From contig NMRA01000617.1 in NCBI GenBank assembly GCA_002633005.1, forward strand, positions 132,367 through 196,366: a stretch of DNA of 64,000 nt, read 5' to 3'. Within the stretch, counting starts at the first letter, position 1. The number at the start of each line of letters is the position of its first letter. The stretch comes from Phoronis australis. Its lineage: Eukaryota; Phoronida; Phoronidae. The position numbers were made by a program, and so were the translations under genes. Shown piece after piece: positions 48,401 through 59,202 of the stretch. Below the pieces are notes generated by a model, which did no database searches, was not told the origin of the DNA, and saw only the letters and a program-made list of their open reading frames with translations.

Positions 48401-51400
48401 AGTAAAAAGAACCCCCCCCCCGGAAGGACGGCATCAGCAATGAGATGACCTAACACCTTGGTAGTCACACCAAACAGAAACCTCTGGGCATCTACAACCA
48501 GTCTTGGAGTACGGGCCTCTTCCCAGTCAGCTGGAAGGAAGCCAAAATCACTCTAACCCTGAAAAATGACAGGCACAGCAAGAGCAGCTATCGCCCCATC
48601 AGCCTCTTCAGCTGCCCTGGAACTGGTGGAACGCATGGTCACCAAACGCCTGCAGTATCAGCTGGAAAAGAACGAGCTAACCAACCCCACCCTGTCAGGC
48701 TTCAGAAAGAATAGAAGTACTTAGGATCAGATCACACTTCTCACCCATCAGCTTCCATCAGAAAATGAAGATACTGACAGTTTTTGTACACCTCACCAAG
48801 ACCTTCGATACAGTCTGGAAGGACGGTCTGCTCCTAAGGATCCTCCAAAAACAAGTATGCGACAAAGTGTATGTTACTTGCTCCAAAGATGAGCTCGAGT
48901 AAAGCTGGGAGGTTAGCCAATCATATTGGTGGAGTTTAGGGAAGGAGTTCTTCTGGGCAGCGTAATTGCGCCTACACTATTTGTTTTCATTCACTGATGA
49001 CGTATCTGACCACCTGTCCATGCACATCTCAGATGACCTGGCTGAATGAAAAAAGTAGAGAACATCACCACAGTAGCGTACAGGATGCAGGAAGCCATGA
49101 CCATCATCTTAAACTGGTCTAAAGAGTGGGTGGTCACGATCAACAGAGCTAAAACCAAAGTCACAAGTCATGCTTTTTCCTCTCTCCCAAGAAAGAAGAG
49201 TTATCCATGCAGCTAAAATGGCGGAATTTTCCCCATCGCTGCCATGCGCACCAAAGCTACTTAGAAAATGGCCGTGATGAAAAAGTGACCGGTACCAGGT
49301 GCTAACATAAAGATCTTGACCCAAGTTTACACAGGATCTGTCACACCCCAAATTGAGAACGCCTCGAGCGCATAGTCTACAGCTGCCAAAACTACACAGA
49401 CAACCTTGCCAAGGACTAGAATGCGGCCTGTGCTTAATCACAAGAGGAAAGAAGACCACCCCCATCACGGGACTGGAAAAGAAGACAGGTCTAAAGTCAT
49501 TGGAAGAAAGACGATATGAGAAACTCCTGAGACAGAGAGGCTCCGGTCACACTTACTGCACTCCAAACTCCAAGCCCTAACCAAAAACCGGATCATGAGG
49601 CGAAGCTTAAACTACCTGATTAAGGTGCTTTATCAGAAATACCAACCACTGCTACCCTCTATCAATTAACCACGGGAAATGCTCCAAGACTTTAAGGAAT
49701 GGTCGCTGGACGGTAGTCCTATCACCCTCGACATCCCTGAGATTGGCCCCAGCATTAAAGTTATACGCTCAAGTCTCACATCAAAATTTCAAGTCTTCCT
49801 TCTAAATCTCGAGTTTTTACTCGTGTTTGTAGCTCAAATCTAGGGGCCATCAAGTAAGAACTTGGACTAGAAACTCATCTGAGTAAAGCATTATGCACTT
49901 AGGCATGAAATGATACTCACTTACCCTGAGTTTGTATTAAAGCAGAGTGGAAAATGTCTAAAATAACGGATCTCAGTTTCGAGTGCAAAGAATAGACCCC
50001 GAGCCCTGGTGACGAGATCGTTTCGTCTACGAGTCGGCTCACCCAGAACTGCCAAACAACATGTCGTGGAAATCGACGATATTTCGTGAGTTCGCTGCAA
50101 AGAAATCGATAAAGGGACACCTTACGAGAAAGGGAAGGAGTAGAAGATATCAACAACAGAAATTGTAGCTTAGCATTGCTTTTGATGTCCGCTATTGCAA
50201 GATAACGCCATGCTTTTCTCAATTGAAATTATTGCCTTTGATTGTGTGGAAATAGTCTGACGGAATCAAAGTAAGAAAATACGATAATGTTGGATTACAA
50301 AGTAGTAAAGGCATGTTGTGTTGATGATGTCATGAGCTTCGATTTAGGTAAACGCCACCTCATTTTTTCGACATCAAATGTGGCTCGTGATGGGGACGGC
50401 TAATAGTATTTAGAGCAGTAAATTTTCGAGTGCCATATAAGAAAAATCATAACGCTAACGTTGACCAATAAAACATATATTTCACGTGTCCAAAAAGGCA
50501 TTTTGTCTATACCGTGTGCAATCTTCAACTCTCGACGGGCAGCCAGTGAACGCTGCCCGAAAAAACTTGTCAAATTGCGAGCACTGAAGTAGTTTTTCTC
50601 GTCATTATTTGCCTTATGAAAAAGTCAAATCACGATACCGAATATATCAGCACATTGCGAAACAACTACTGCACCTACGGTTTCTGTTTCAAACGATCAG
50701 GTATCCGTATGAATGAATCTTGGTGTGTCAATGCCATAGTCAACGGGCTGATATAATCTATGGGCTCGGAGATTTCATATCATGAAGATGCCACTGCGTG
50801 CAAAAGTTTATTTCCCCAGGACCCATTTTGATAATGCTGCTCTATACGTGCACAACTTCGAGGAAGTCACTGGGCATAGATTCTGTTGTTGTAGCTAGTA
50901 CACCTACAAACGACTTCCGACAGGGCCCTTGCTCTTGTGTAAATTCACATCGGTAACTATGGAGGTGTTGCCTTCAATTCCCGTAACGGACATCGGGATG
51001 TAAAACGACCCCGGCGCCGTGAAAGCAACCGTAATAGCCCAGGTCTGGATTAAACGCCATGCTAGTTCTTTTTAACCCTGGAAATCCTTTCTAATCTAAG
51101 TAAAGCCACAACATGAGACCGATACGGCAAAACGGGATTAAATCAAAAGCTTTTTTCACAGAAGACGCTGGTGTATTGCAACTAAACGTAATCGAACAAA
51201 GTCTGTATAACAACTGTATTTCAGAGTCCAACTTCTTTTACGCTATCGTGGCTTTCTTTTATACATTGGACGCAATCGGGGCCACTGAAGGTGACGGTAC
51301 TTTCACTTTGTCCAGAGCCGAGACAGCCGCACGAGAGTACTGCAACCAGGTAACGTCCGTTTACTCAGCAAATTATTGTCTGGACTCCCATAAGCAGACT

Positions 51401-54400
51401 TGAAGAAGTAATCTCTTCTCAGAATCAATCTAAAATGAAATTGAGTCCCAAAATATGTAATCAGTAGAGGATTAACTGGGGCCCCATCGCGGGCGGACTA
51501 GCAACGTGGTACTGCAAGTTAAGAACAAAGAGACTTAATTGCTTCGCAAAAGGAATATGACTGTCGGGTAGGACAAAACTATAGGCATTGCTGAGTGGAG
51601 TTCTATAGTTTTGCAGATATTTCGCTAAATGCAGAGACTTGTCGATAAGATCCTCTATAACCTTAAAGAGGCACGGAACGTGAAAACTCGTAAAATTGCC
51701 TTTTAAACAGATCGTGGCAAACCTACTTCTCCGGGAAGCTAACGTGGAAGAAAAATCCACGAAGTGATGAGCAACCGACAGATCTCTTCTTTAAAATTTG
51801 AAACTGAAGGGAAAATGCTTCGACTTCCACAGAAATTCAACATCTTTACGAACAAACTCTAAAAATAAACGGTGAACAGTTGGACTTCTCTTTTAGTGGC
51901 AGGGCACCACTGTTTTTCACGTTTTATGCAACTTTAACGTACACATGTTTTCAACCAACTATAGCACGCCAACAGGCCCTGGAGGAGGATTTGAACGTTA
52001 TAAATTTGAGTGGTATGTAGCAAAATTAAAATCATATTTAACTATAACTCACACGTACACAAGTTACCTACTTTTGGACATGGAACTTCTCTGCCGTGCG
52101 GGCACCCTGGCCTTCACGGGTCCCGTCAGCCTTGTGGTTAATCGGTCACGGTCTGTCACCTAGCTGGTGTCTTATATGCATCTTTTTGCAGCCTGTCACG
52201 TAACCGACGTTGATTTCCGCGAGTATCGTAAGAGCTGTTTGATTACCTGACTTGACTGAGAATAGAAAGCTGTAAATTAACCCGTTACGTTCATGGGATG
52301 TCGGGGAGTCCCATTCGCATGCCTGAATGTGTCAGTGCACTTCCGTTAGGAAAGTTGCCGCTCACTAGCAGCTCCTGTAATGTTTCTTTGACGGCAGAGG
52401 TGGTAATCGAATCCTCACCACGGACCAAACAACTCTGTCACGGTGCCAAATCCTTACCACGGCAGGAGAAAAACTACGCCACTCACAAAACACTTACCGT
52501 AGAGATACATGTATACGGAATCATGTTGCTGCCAGTCCAAGTCATACAACGGAACAAGATCAAAAACGCCAAAGAAAGCGTCGGCAGACTGATATGGAAG
52601 ACATTTTACATAAGCCTAGCAGGAAGAGTTCAATAACGCTAGAAAGGTCTCGCGATATTCCGCGACAAATCGCCGTGTATTTTTAATGAGACTACCAACG
52701 TGATTTTCTCTAGATTTTTTGCCGCGAGACATTTACTGAAGTTACCCCGAAATAAAAGCATGAAAATTTTGAGATATCCAGTTGAGAAAACAGATAAAGT
52801 TTGAGTGTACTACTGGAATAAAAACTTACAAAAATTAGTGACCTTGCGTACGCATCTCACGGAATTCAACTTGGCTTGTGACGACGTTAACGTTATTCTG
52901 GCCATTTGGTGGCGTTTTGACCAGACGGCGCGTCACTGACGTCAGAACACCGTCCCATACGTGTGACAAATCGAATCTTAAACCGCCTCTTTTATTTAAC
53001 GAGGGACTCTCAATGCGCTAATGGAAAGCTTTTTTACACACATCCTGAACTAGTCTTCCTCACAGTATAGGATAGTGATATCATCAGTATTGAAATCATT
53101 GTCCAGTGGCGCACAGGTGGCTAAAATAGCAGAAACATGAGTGTCCACGTAACTTATGAAGACAGTGGGAGCATAAGATACCTTCCCAAAGTTAAGATGC
53201 GTGTAAAATTGCTAACTAAAAGTGAATTCGAGTTGCAAAATGGTGTACATGTTACATTTTCATCGTTGCCTCTAGTGTGCAGGGTTGGCACTAATCAGAG
53301 TGTGTGGGACAATGACTATAATATAGGGAGTGGTGTTGGGTTAGAGCCAGACAGTATAGCTTGTGCTTTTATTGTGACTGGACTACAGTAGAATCTGAAA
53401 AGCAATGGTTAAACGCCATCAATGTAACGATCTAAGGCAACGATATTTATTCTATGAACTTCACCATGACATTTAGCGGCCTAACCATTAATGAAATTTT
53501 AAGACTTGTACTCGGGTGTATTGCTAAAACTGAAGTCAGAAGAAAATTAGCGTTAAATAGCTTATAAACACGCGTGGACGGATTTCTTAATTACGCTAAA
53601 ATTTTTGTTCAGTGTGAACTTAAATACTGTTCATGTATGGTAGGTCTGATTTCGCGAGTAAATATATCCATCAACTGTCATCACGGACAAATAACAATTA
53701 CTATGAACGATTATAACTAGGTCGTGCATTTGGATGGTTATAGCTTAGTTTTCACCCCAAGGGAACGTTTGTCTTGGTAAGTGTTATTTTTATGTGTGGA
53801 AAGTGTTAAGTGGTAAGGGTTTCCCTTTCGTGGTGAGCTGATTCTGCGGTCCGGGGTGAGGGCTCGATAACCACAATACCCCTGATCAACACTGATGTAA
53901 AGCATAGTTGGTTCTTGTCTCTAAACCGACTAATTATGAGACCTGCGCTCTCACGTAAAAAACGCATCAACTTCTGGCATATGTTTAAAAAGCTGCATTA
54001 AGGCACGTAAGCAAAAGTAAGAACGATTTGGAACGCCACGATTTGCCAAGCGATGCGAAAACAAACAAAGAAATCCTGGATAATTTTTGCTAGTCTCAGG
54101 TGGATGTTTTGAAAAAGTGAGCAAGACTTGATCTTCCATAAGAGAAACCACAACCAACTATGCTTTTTGACCTGAAAATTGCTTTCAGAATCTGGAACAA
54201 GCTTTGGCCAAAGGAGAACCGCGAGAATTTGTTTCCATTCGTTGCTTAATGGGTACCTACATCCCCATTTTCCTTCACGAGGGACTAGGATTTCCTAAGA
54301 CAACGAAGCAAATTACAGCCACGAAAAAAATCAACGGAAAGTCAATAGGTAATAACCCAATGAGTGTCTATGATTTGTGTCTTTATTTGCTGTCCCATAA

Positions 54401-57400
54401 CCATGTGACTGCATATTTTACGCTTACAGTAAAGCCTCTAATAGAAGCGTGTCTCAGGTAGACTCCAGTTTTTCACGCAAGTCGATGTTTGACTGCACAA
54501 ATGAGCGGATCATCAAAACAAGTCTGCAACATTAGCAGACAGTGGGAAGTTTGTAGACGATAAGCCTGTGATTTTGGAACGGCCTTTGTCCTAATTAACA
54601 AACGTCAGGCCTCCAATTATTTAAAGACCGATCGTTGTATGGAGCCAATTTAAAATTAAATGTCCATGCTTCTATCAGAACGTTTACGGTAGACCTGCGT
54701 TCAAAACAATGTGCCACTTTAAAGACAACTATTGGTGTACAGGTTTTTTCCGATATTCTGTGGGCACATCAGGGCATAAAGCTTAAAAAGTTATCCGCTG
54801 GATAAGTTTGATTGTTGCACGACGTCAGGTGCATTGTTCAACAATAACAACGTGACGCGTGATAATGCGACGCTTTTGTTGCTATACGGCGTATAACTTT
54901 TATACAACTGGGCCCTGGTGATTATATGAAATGTTGATAAAAGTTATACACCGTGCAGCAACAATGACGTCGCATTATCGTGCGTCACGCTGTTGATGAT
55001 GAACAATAAACCTGACGTCATGCAACAATCGAACTTATCCAGCAGGTAATTATGAAGTTGTATGCAACCCAGCCCATGTGATTACACGAAATTTTAATGA
55101 TAATCACTATGAAGCCATAAGAGATAATCAGCTGCATGTTCCGTATATGCAATACACTTGCAAAAACGTGTGATCACACAAGACTGCGAAATTTCGCCAT
55201 GCATACAAACAAAGCCAGTGACCACATTAGCTTTACTTGCAAGATCCTTACGTCTACGGAACGCTGCCGTGAACCAGCCACATACCATACGGGCGAGAAA
55301 TCTACTACCAGAATTGGAATTCGTTCATCGAGTACAGAACAATGCCGAAGCGTTCAAGGGCGCGGGTCTGGAGATTTATTTCATGGGTTGGGAACTCCGC
55401 CCAGTTAGAAGTAATAATTATGTGCTCAAAAAGAAATCATACGAGTGCCACAAGACAGCTTTTGCACGGGCGGCGCACCATAGAGGATTGGGGTGGGCTA
55501 TAGCCCCCACTTTTTAGTGCTGCGCCACCCATGGACATGGGCGGCGCACCACAAGAGGCTGAGGGGGGCTATAGCCCCCCCCACTTATTTCATTGCTGCG
55601 CCGCCCAAGAATGTCTTACTGTGAAACATTCTTGCATTGAGAAGGTGTAAATCAATTAAATAACACGATTACTGTACCTTATTCCGCTGTGCTCGAGTAT
55701 ATTATGGTTTATGTGGATGACTGGTAATCTTATTTTACACTTGATGACCCTGACATTAGAGCTACAAGTTCGAGTCTCAACTCGAATTCTCCATTTTTTA
55801 CTCGAGTTTGTTGCTCGAATCCAGGGATCGTCAACCGCCAATTTGGAGCACACAAAAGTTTGGATAAAGCTTAATCGAGCACAGAATCATAGATAATTGT
55901 CTCTTGTTCGTTTTAAAAAAAGAAAAAATGTTCCATATATTTCGATTTTGAGTGAAAAGATTAGATTCCGGACACTGGTAATGTAACAATCAAATCCTCA
56001 CATTGCACCACGTGTCATTTCTCAATTTTCATTTTTCAGATCATGCGTGGTTACAATTCCACATTTCTTCACACGAAGGATATTTACCTTCTCTATTTTC
56101 CACATTTACCCGCAATAGTACCCTACTGTGGACAGGGATTGCCTTTTTCATTTATCGATTTATCTTGCTATGTTTTATTCTTGTAAAACGTTTCGTAAAT
56201 CTTGTGTAGAAAATAAATCTGAAACTAAATAAGGCGATCCAGATCCTCCCAAGGATACTATTGTTTAACGAAATGTAGAATATAAATAGGTAAATAAAAA
56301 ACAAGAATGGATCAACTGAAATTTTCGGATATAATAATGTCCTTCGTCAACAGAAATAGAAATAAAGTAAAATCAAACACTATATGACAATTGACATTTA
56401 AGATGTGGCGTAATGAATATGATACATTTTTTCGGAAAAAATTCAATGATATAATTTAAGAAAATGTATCATATTCATTACGCTACATCTTAAATGTCAA
56501 TTGTCATATAGTGTTTGATTTTAATTTATTTCTGTTTCTGCTGACGAAGGACATTATTATATCCGAAAATTTCAGTTGATCCATTCTTGTTTTTTATTTA
56601 CCTATTTATATTTCAAATCTTGTGAAAATTTTTCGTACTGAACAAACTATCACTCTTGGTGTTTGTCTATCTGAGTTTCCTGGGTAGTACTTGAGGCATA
56701 AGTTGGAAACAGGTGCTAGAAAATTTTTGTTGCAAGAAAGCTAGTACCCATTCAGTAGGCCTACATATAGTTCGGAAACTGGTTCACCTTCTAGCGGAAT
56801 CATTTAATTGAAAAAATCGGAGCCCACCATCTCACGGTTCCAAGTTTTGATCACATTTCATTAGGAATATCTAATAAACATGTACACAGACAAACGACAA
56901 CTCCACTCCATCACTGCCTTAAACCTATCACTTTCCTGCTATCAATGACAATCGACACCTAGACGTGCCGCATGCGGGCATGACCAGGACGTCCAGCCAA
57001 ACGCGTGGTCATGTTTTGCAGGGGATGGGATATACTTTGTGAGCTTCTTTTAAAGCATATATGCAGTGTTGCTACGGAATTAATTTTTTCGTTGTTACGT
57101 CAAATGTGCCGGAATTGTTTTACCATTCATACTATATATCTCAGGTTTCATGGTAAACCTCATGTTTTGCGCTCCGGATTGCTTATTCGGTGAAGACTGG
57201 TCAAGGAGATAGTGTCTCGTTATAATATTAAATTGCCTTAAGGCAGCAAAAATGTATTTGGGTAGCGCACATGACATATCTTCAGTCGCAGGGGTTAACA
57301 GCTATTGTTATTCAGGTCTATGAATCACTTATTATAATTTCTAAAGACATTGCCTTTATTCGAGAAATATATGAAGCATTAGAGTATTGAGCGGCTCTAA

Positions 57401-58426
57401 AAGGGACATTTGGTTATGTGGGACTGGCTGTGTGCAACATATTCCTGTTTGTCCTTACTATCATCACGACGCAATCTCCAACGAACTGTCGGTTGGCTGT
57501 ATTGGCGTAGAGGTTGGAAGGGGGTTATTTCATTCTGACCTGTGTTGGCAGAAGTGGAGGGAGTACATTTTGGACCACGCTTCCTAAGAATGCTCCTGAG
57601 AGAAAGCCAAGTAAGGTCACGTTGAAAGTGATTTTGACAAACTCGCAGGAAACTAGTTTTGTGGAACGCAGCCTTGGTTTCGCCCGGTGTTCGTTTCACT
57701 TGGTCTAACGCTCCCACAATAGGCGAATAACGGTTCGGCCAAATTATTCTGAGCACATCACAGTCTAGAAAAAAATGATAGAAATTACCTCAGGAACTAG
57801 CAGTCATGTGGAAATTCTCAGAGACTGCAATTTTACTCAAGTGAGATTTATTTACATTTCAGAAATAGTGGATTGTAAGATCAAATTTAGGACTGAAGTC
57901 ACCTTAAGTCATTTTTTATAAAATAGACCTCCGCTCCATTAAGTGTTAGCTTTTTCAAGAACAGCGTTTAAGGCCAAAAAACATAGTTGGTTCTAGACTC
58001 TTTTGTGAAAATTGAGTTGGTGGTGCGGTATTTTTACGGTTGCTCGCCTTTTCAAAAAAGAATATCCACCTGAGACGAGCCGAACTGATGCGGGATTTGT
58101 TTCTTTTTACCCATCATGGCGTTTCAAAACTTGCTTACGTTTGCAAATTTTCACCAAAAATACGATACCTTGGGTGAAATCGATACGTGTGGAAGCAAGT
58201 CACAAACTAAGTTTAGGGTAAAGACGTTAATTGCTTTTTTGGCCTAACTTTCATCATTTTCTTTCTAGGTTGGACATACGGGGCGGTTATATATGAGATT
58301 TCTATGATTTGCTATGCGGAAGACGTAAAATCCAAAGTTGACAGCAATGTTTCGACGACCTTTCAAGAGCATTTGACACTATTCATAGCAATACTCCTCA
58401 GCACTTGCGCTATTAATTGTTTTTAG
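36249..58426 (+). CDS. ENTPD: NTPDase/apyrase (GDA1_CD39 family), complete, 8 coding exons
   Basis: Joined exons 36249-36428, 40594-40747, 42108-42294, 44603-44844, 46265-46429, 51225-51349, 54189-54348 and 58269-58426 give 456 residues; every junction is phase-matched with GT-AG borders. The enzyme hydrolyses nucleoside tri- and diphosphates. Apyrase conserved regions: ACR1 DAGSSGSR (34-41), ACR2 ATAGLRL (109-115), ACR3 SGEEEGVFSWISANFLLG (151-168, catalytic Glu 155), ACR4 LEMGGASTQIAF (183-194), ACR5 FFYAIVAFFY (313-322). A hydrophobic segment at about 9-23 is a signal peptide or anchor, and LTLFIAILLST near the C terminus is a membrane segment, as in surface or Golgi NTPDases. Oddities are Leu for Met in ACR2 and Glu for the usual Asp in ACR4. 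AATAAA at 58650-58655 is a plausible poly(A) signal. Introns carry a LINE and several MITEs. Confidence 0.9.
36429..40593 (+). other. NTPDase intron 1
   Basis: Holds a dispersed repeat at 37800-37851 (related to 42747-42797 inverted) and, at 39830-39960, a diverged relative of the foldback arm seen at 17.4-18.3 kb. The repeat at 40023-40068 matches 21484-21530. No coding exon of this gene is missing by phase. Confidence 0.7.
39830..39960 (+). repeat. Diverged relative of the foldback transposon arm
   Basis: Shares GAAGCTTTTCGGCGAATTAT and flanking words (CGCCGGA before; GATCAAACCA, GTTGCTATA after) in the same order as the arm at 17476-17560, with many substitutions. No opposite arm was found here. 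Confidence 0.6.
40594..40747 (+). CDS. ENTPD: NTPDase coding exon 2 (start of ACR2)
   Basis: Residues 61-111 plus one base: IGNEKKKPGLSSLAGNL to IYLMATA. KPGLSS and the YLMATAG motif are family hallmarks. Acceptor AG at 40592-40593 (an alternative two bases upstream breaks the frame), donor GCAG|GTTCG, phase 1. Confidence 0.88.
40748..42107 (+). other. NTPDase intron 2
   Basis: Contains a 133-codon open frame at 40924-41325 with no recognised motif; exon phases on either side join without it. Confidence 0.7.
42108..42294 (+). CDS. ENTPD: NTPDase coding exon 3 (ACR2 end, ACR3)
   Basis: Residues 112-173 plus two bases. Begins GLRLVAYQKRKQIF, completing ACR2, and ends with SGEEEGVFSWISANFLLGRL, which contains the catalytic-base Glu of the family. 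Acceptor CTCATAG, donor AA|GTAATG, phase 2. A long antisense open frame overlaps its last bases but is not a gene. Confidence 0.9.
42295..44602 (+). other. NTPDase intron 3
   Basis: Contains the inverted second copy of the 45-bp GC-rich repeat (42535-42579) and the dispersed repeat at 42747-42797. No further coding exon is required. Confidence 0.7.
42535..42579 (-). repeat. 45-bp GC-rich repeat, copy 2
   Basis: Reverse complement identical to 21094-21138, inside NTPDase intron 3. Confidence 0.9.
44603..44844 (+). CDS. ENTPD: NTPDase coding exon 4 (ACR4)
   Basis: Residues 174-254 plus one base. Contains VGVLEMGGASTQIAF and YAHSYLYYGQD. Most family members have Asp where this has Glu 184 before MGGAS. 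A likely N-glycosylation sequon (NTT) lies near the end. Acceptor TTATTACAG, donor ACAG|GTGTGC, phase 1. Confidence 0.9.
44845..46264 (+). other. NTPDase intron 4
   Basis: Largely occupied by a MITE-like inverted-repeat element (about 45176-45680). The remainder is AT-rich. Confidence 0.65.
45176..45680. mobile_element. MITE-like element with subterminal repeats
   Basis: The left end CCCTTTCATATTGACTTAAC and inverted related text at the right (TCATACTGACCGCAACTCC region) enclose repeated words ACCGGAGTT, GTTAACTGCGATG, GATAACTTCGAT and TCATACTG on both strands. A perfect 22-bp palindrome centred on GTCGAC lies at 45532-45553. No transposase. Exact ends and superfamily are uncertain. Confidence 0.5.
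46265..46429 (+). CDS. ENTPD: NTPDase coding exon 5
   Basis: Residues 255-309 plus one base: GDTVQENVNGRDITFQGTS to CTIGNTYQPPL. The Cys pair in EQCYPFPC matches the conserved disulphide region of NTPDases. Acceptor CTGTTTTGTAG, donor CTAG|GTAAGT, phase 1. Confidence 0.9.
46731..46731. other. Single-N join
   Basis: LINE sequence begins immediately after this N, so the insertion's left border is hidden by a scaffold join. Confidence 0.7.
46732..49765 (+). mobile_element. LINE remnant, transposon-BS/Jockey-like
   Basis: Plus-strand non-LTR element with endonuclease then reverse transcriptase, much frameshifted. Endonuclease: LRNEKPDLEDFVRRE, IICIPETHLTDTHCF, GILSVVRNSIPATEI, LLLLGDFNNHSPSW and a later GGSDHPPV-like motif (47130-47760). 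RT: SYRPISLFSCPG, LSGFRKNRST, LTVFVHLTKTFDTVW and a degraded FTDDVSDHL at the active-site position (48590-49000). C-terminal text ITLDIPEIGPSIK ends near 49760. It lies in NTPDase intron 5, same orientation as the gene. No poly(A) tail or target-site duplication is visible. Confidence 0.88.
49766..49852 (+). repeat. Dispersed repeat, CTCGAGTTT family, copy 1
   Basis: Shares ordered words (CTCGAGTTTTTACTCG, TGTTTGTAGCTCAAATC, ATCAA) with 55759-55834. It starts where LINE homology ends. Confidence 0.6.
49853..51224 (+). other. Rest of NTPDase intron 5
   Basis: No gene or defined repeat seen. A 101-codon minus frame at 49917-50222 has no recognised motif. Confidence 0.6.
51225..51349 (+). CDS. 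ENTPD: NTPDase coding exon 6 (ACR5)
   Basis: Residues 310-351: ESNFFYAIVAFFYTLDAIG to AAREYCNQ. The FFYAIVAFFY segment is ACR5 (usually FYAFSGFYY). Acceptor CTGTATTTCAG, donor CCAG|GTAACG, phase 0. Confidence 0.88.
51350..54188 (+). other. NTPDase intron 6
   Basis: No gene recognised; short open frames at 52298-52636 and 53137-53391 have no family motif. Confidence 0.6.
54189..54348 (+). CDS. ENTPD: NTPDase coding exon 7
   Basis: Residues 352-404 plus one base: NLEQALAKGEPREFVSIRC, then GTYIPIFLHEGLGF. This C-terminal catalytic-domain region (CxxGxYI..LL..GLGF) is conserved in the family. Acceptor GCTTTCAG, donor ATAG|GTAATA, phase 1. Confidence 0.9.
54772..55070. mobile_element. Head-to-head pair of MITEs
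   Basis: Two copies of the 9065-9203 family in opposite orientation: 54772-54910 (minus) and 54933-55070 (plus), separated by 22 bp. Shared words include GATTGTTGCACGACGTCAGG / its partner and GCAACAATGACGTC. The arms can form one long hairpin. Confidence 0.8.
55468..55606. mobile_element. Two tandem GGGCGGCGCA hairpin elements
   Basis: Units 55468-55530 and 55539-55606 each start GGGCGGCGCACCA and end TGCGCC(A/G)CCC, with a central palindrome GGGGGCTATAGCCCCC. They are about 65 bp each with near-perfect stems. Confidence 0.8.
55759..55834 (+). repeat. Dispersed repeat, CTCGAGTTT family, copy 2
   Basis: Related to 49766-49852; internal direct and inverted TCGAGT/ACTCGA words. Confidence 0.6.
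56278..56614. mobile_element. Near-perfect long palindrome (foldback MITE)
   Basis: Arms 56278-56430 and 56461-56614 are inverted copies of about 153 bp with only scattered mismatches, around a 30-bp AT-rich loop. Ends read GAATATAAATAGG...CCTATTTATATTTC. No coding content and no clear TSD. Confidence 0.9.
58269..58426 (+). CDS. ENTPD: NTPDase terminal coding exon (C-terminal membrane segment)
   Basis: Residues 405-456 and a TAG stop (58424-58426). Begins GWTYGAVIYEISMICY, matching the family's IGW..GA motif, and ends with LTLFIAILLSTCAINCF, a hydrophobic stretch suited to a C-terminal anchor. Acceptor TTTCTTTCTAG at 58267-58268. Confidence 0.88.
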
Positions 58427-59202
58427 GACGGCCACTTCAACCATTTGCAGACACCTGGCGCGATTCCGTTAGGAATTTAGAAGATGTTTTAATGGATTAT
58501 TCATGACATCAGTTTCAATTGGCTACATAGCACAGAAATGAAGATAAAGGAAATCAAAGTTACAGCTTATTGGTTTATTTGAACAATCAGAAACAAAAAA
58601 AAAATCAACAATAACTTAACATTTAGAGAGTCAAAAGCCCTTAAAATTAAATAAAATCTAAACCAATACGTTGAAAGCACCAAAGAATCTGTGTACAGAA
58701 CATCAGAGTTCAATAATTACAATGATTGACTTAATGTTCCCTGAGCCCCACGTATCTGAATGAAGCACCTGGCCTTGTGTTTCCAGCATAACATTTAAAA
58801 CATGCAGGTCTGGGGCAGTAAGCACTGACACAACTTCCGAATTCTACTTATAGGACTAATAATTTTGACGGCGTTTGATATGACATAGTACAAACGGTTG
58901 CTAAAGGCACACTACTTCCAAGTGACACGAGCATCCAAACATCTCAAAACATGTCTAAGCTATACCTCGACCCATAACACAGAACTGTGGGCAGTTTTTC
59001 GAACAGTCTTATGTCTTTTGGTTATAATTCAGTCTACAGATGGATAAACCTGTTAAACGAAATCAGGATAAGGCTTAAAGTCAGAAAATGTTTCTATAAC
59101 TCGAAATCAAACGACAGAAATCTGTAGCCTGCTCATAAGCAGACTACACGCTTAAGCCAAAAGACAAGAAATCAACTTTTGCATGAAGATCGACTCTTCG
59201 AT
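58427..59202. other. 3' flank between convergent genes
   Basis: Probable NTPDase 3' UTR (AATAAA at 58650-58655) and then intergenic DNA. No other feature recognised. Confidence 0.55.

Larger units (their letters stand above)
54349..58268 (+). other. NTPDase intron 7
   Basis: Carries four hairpin-type repeats described separately (54772-55070, 55468-55606, 55759-55834, 56278-56614). No coding exon is missing by phase. Confidence 0.7.

Noticed and set aside
57397-57756. 119-codon minus-strand frame in NTPDase intron 7
   Set aside because: No recognised motif; frames on the opposite strand overlap it fully and no splice pair supports it.
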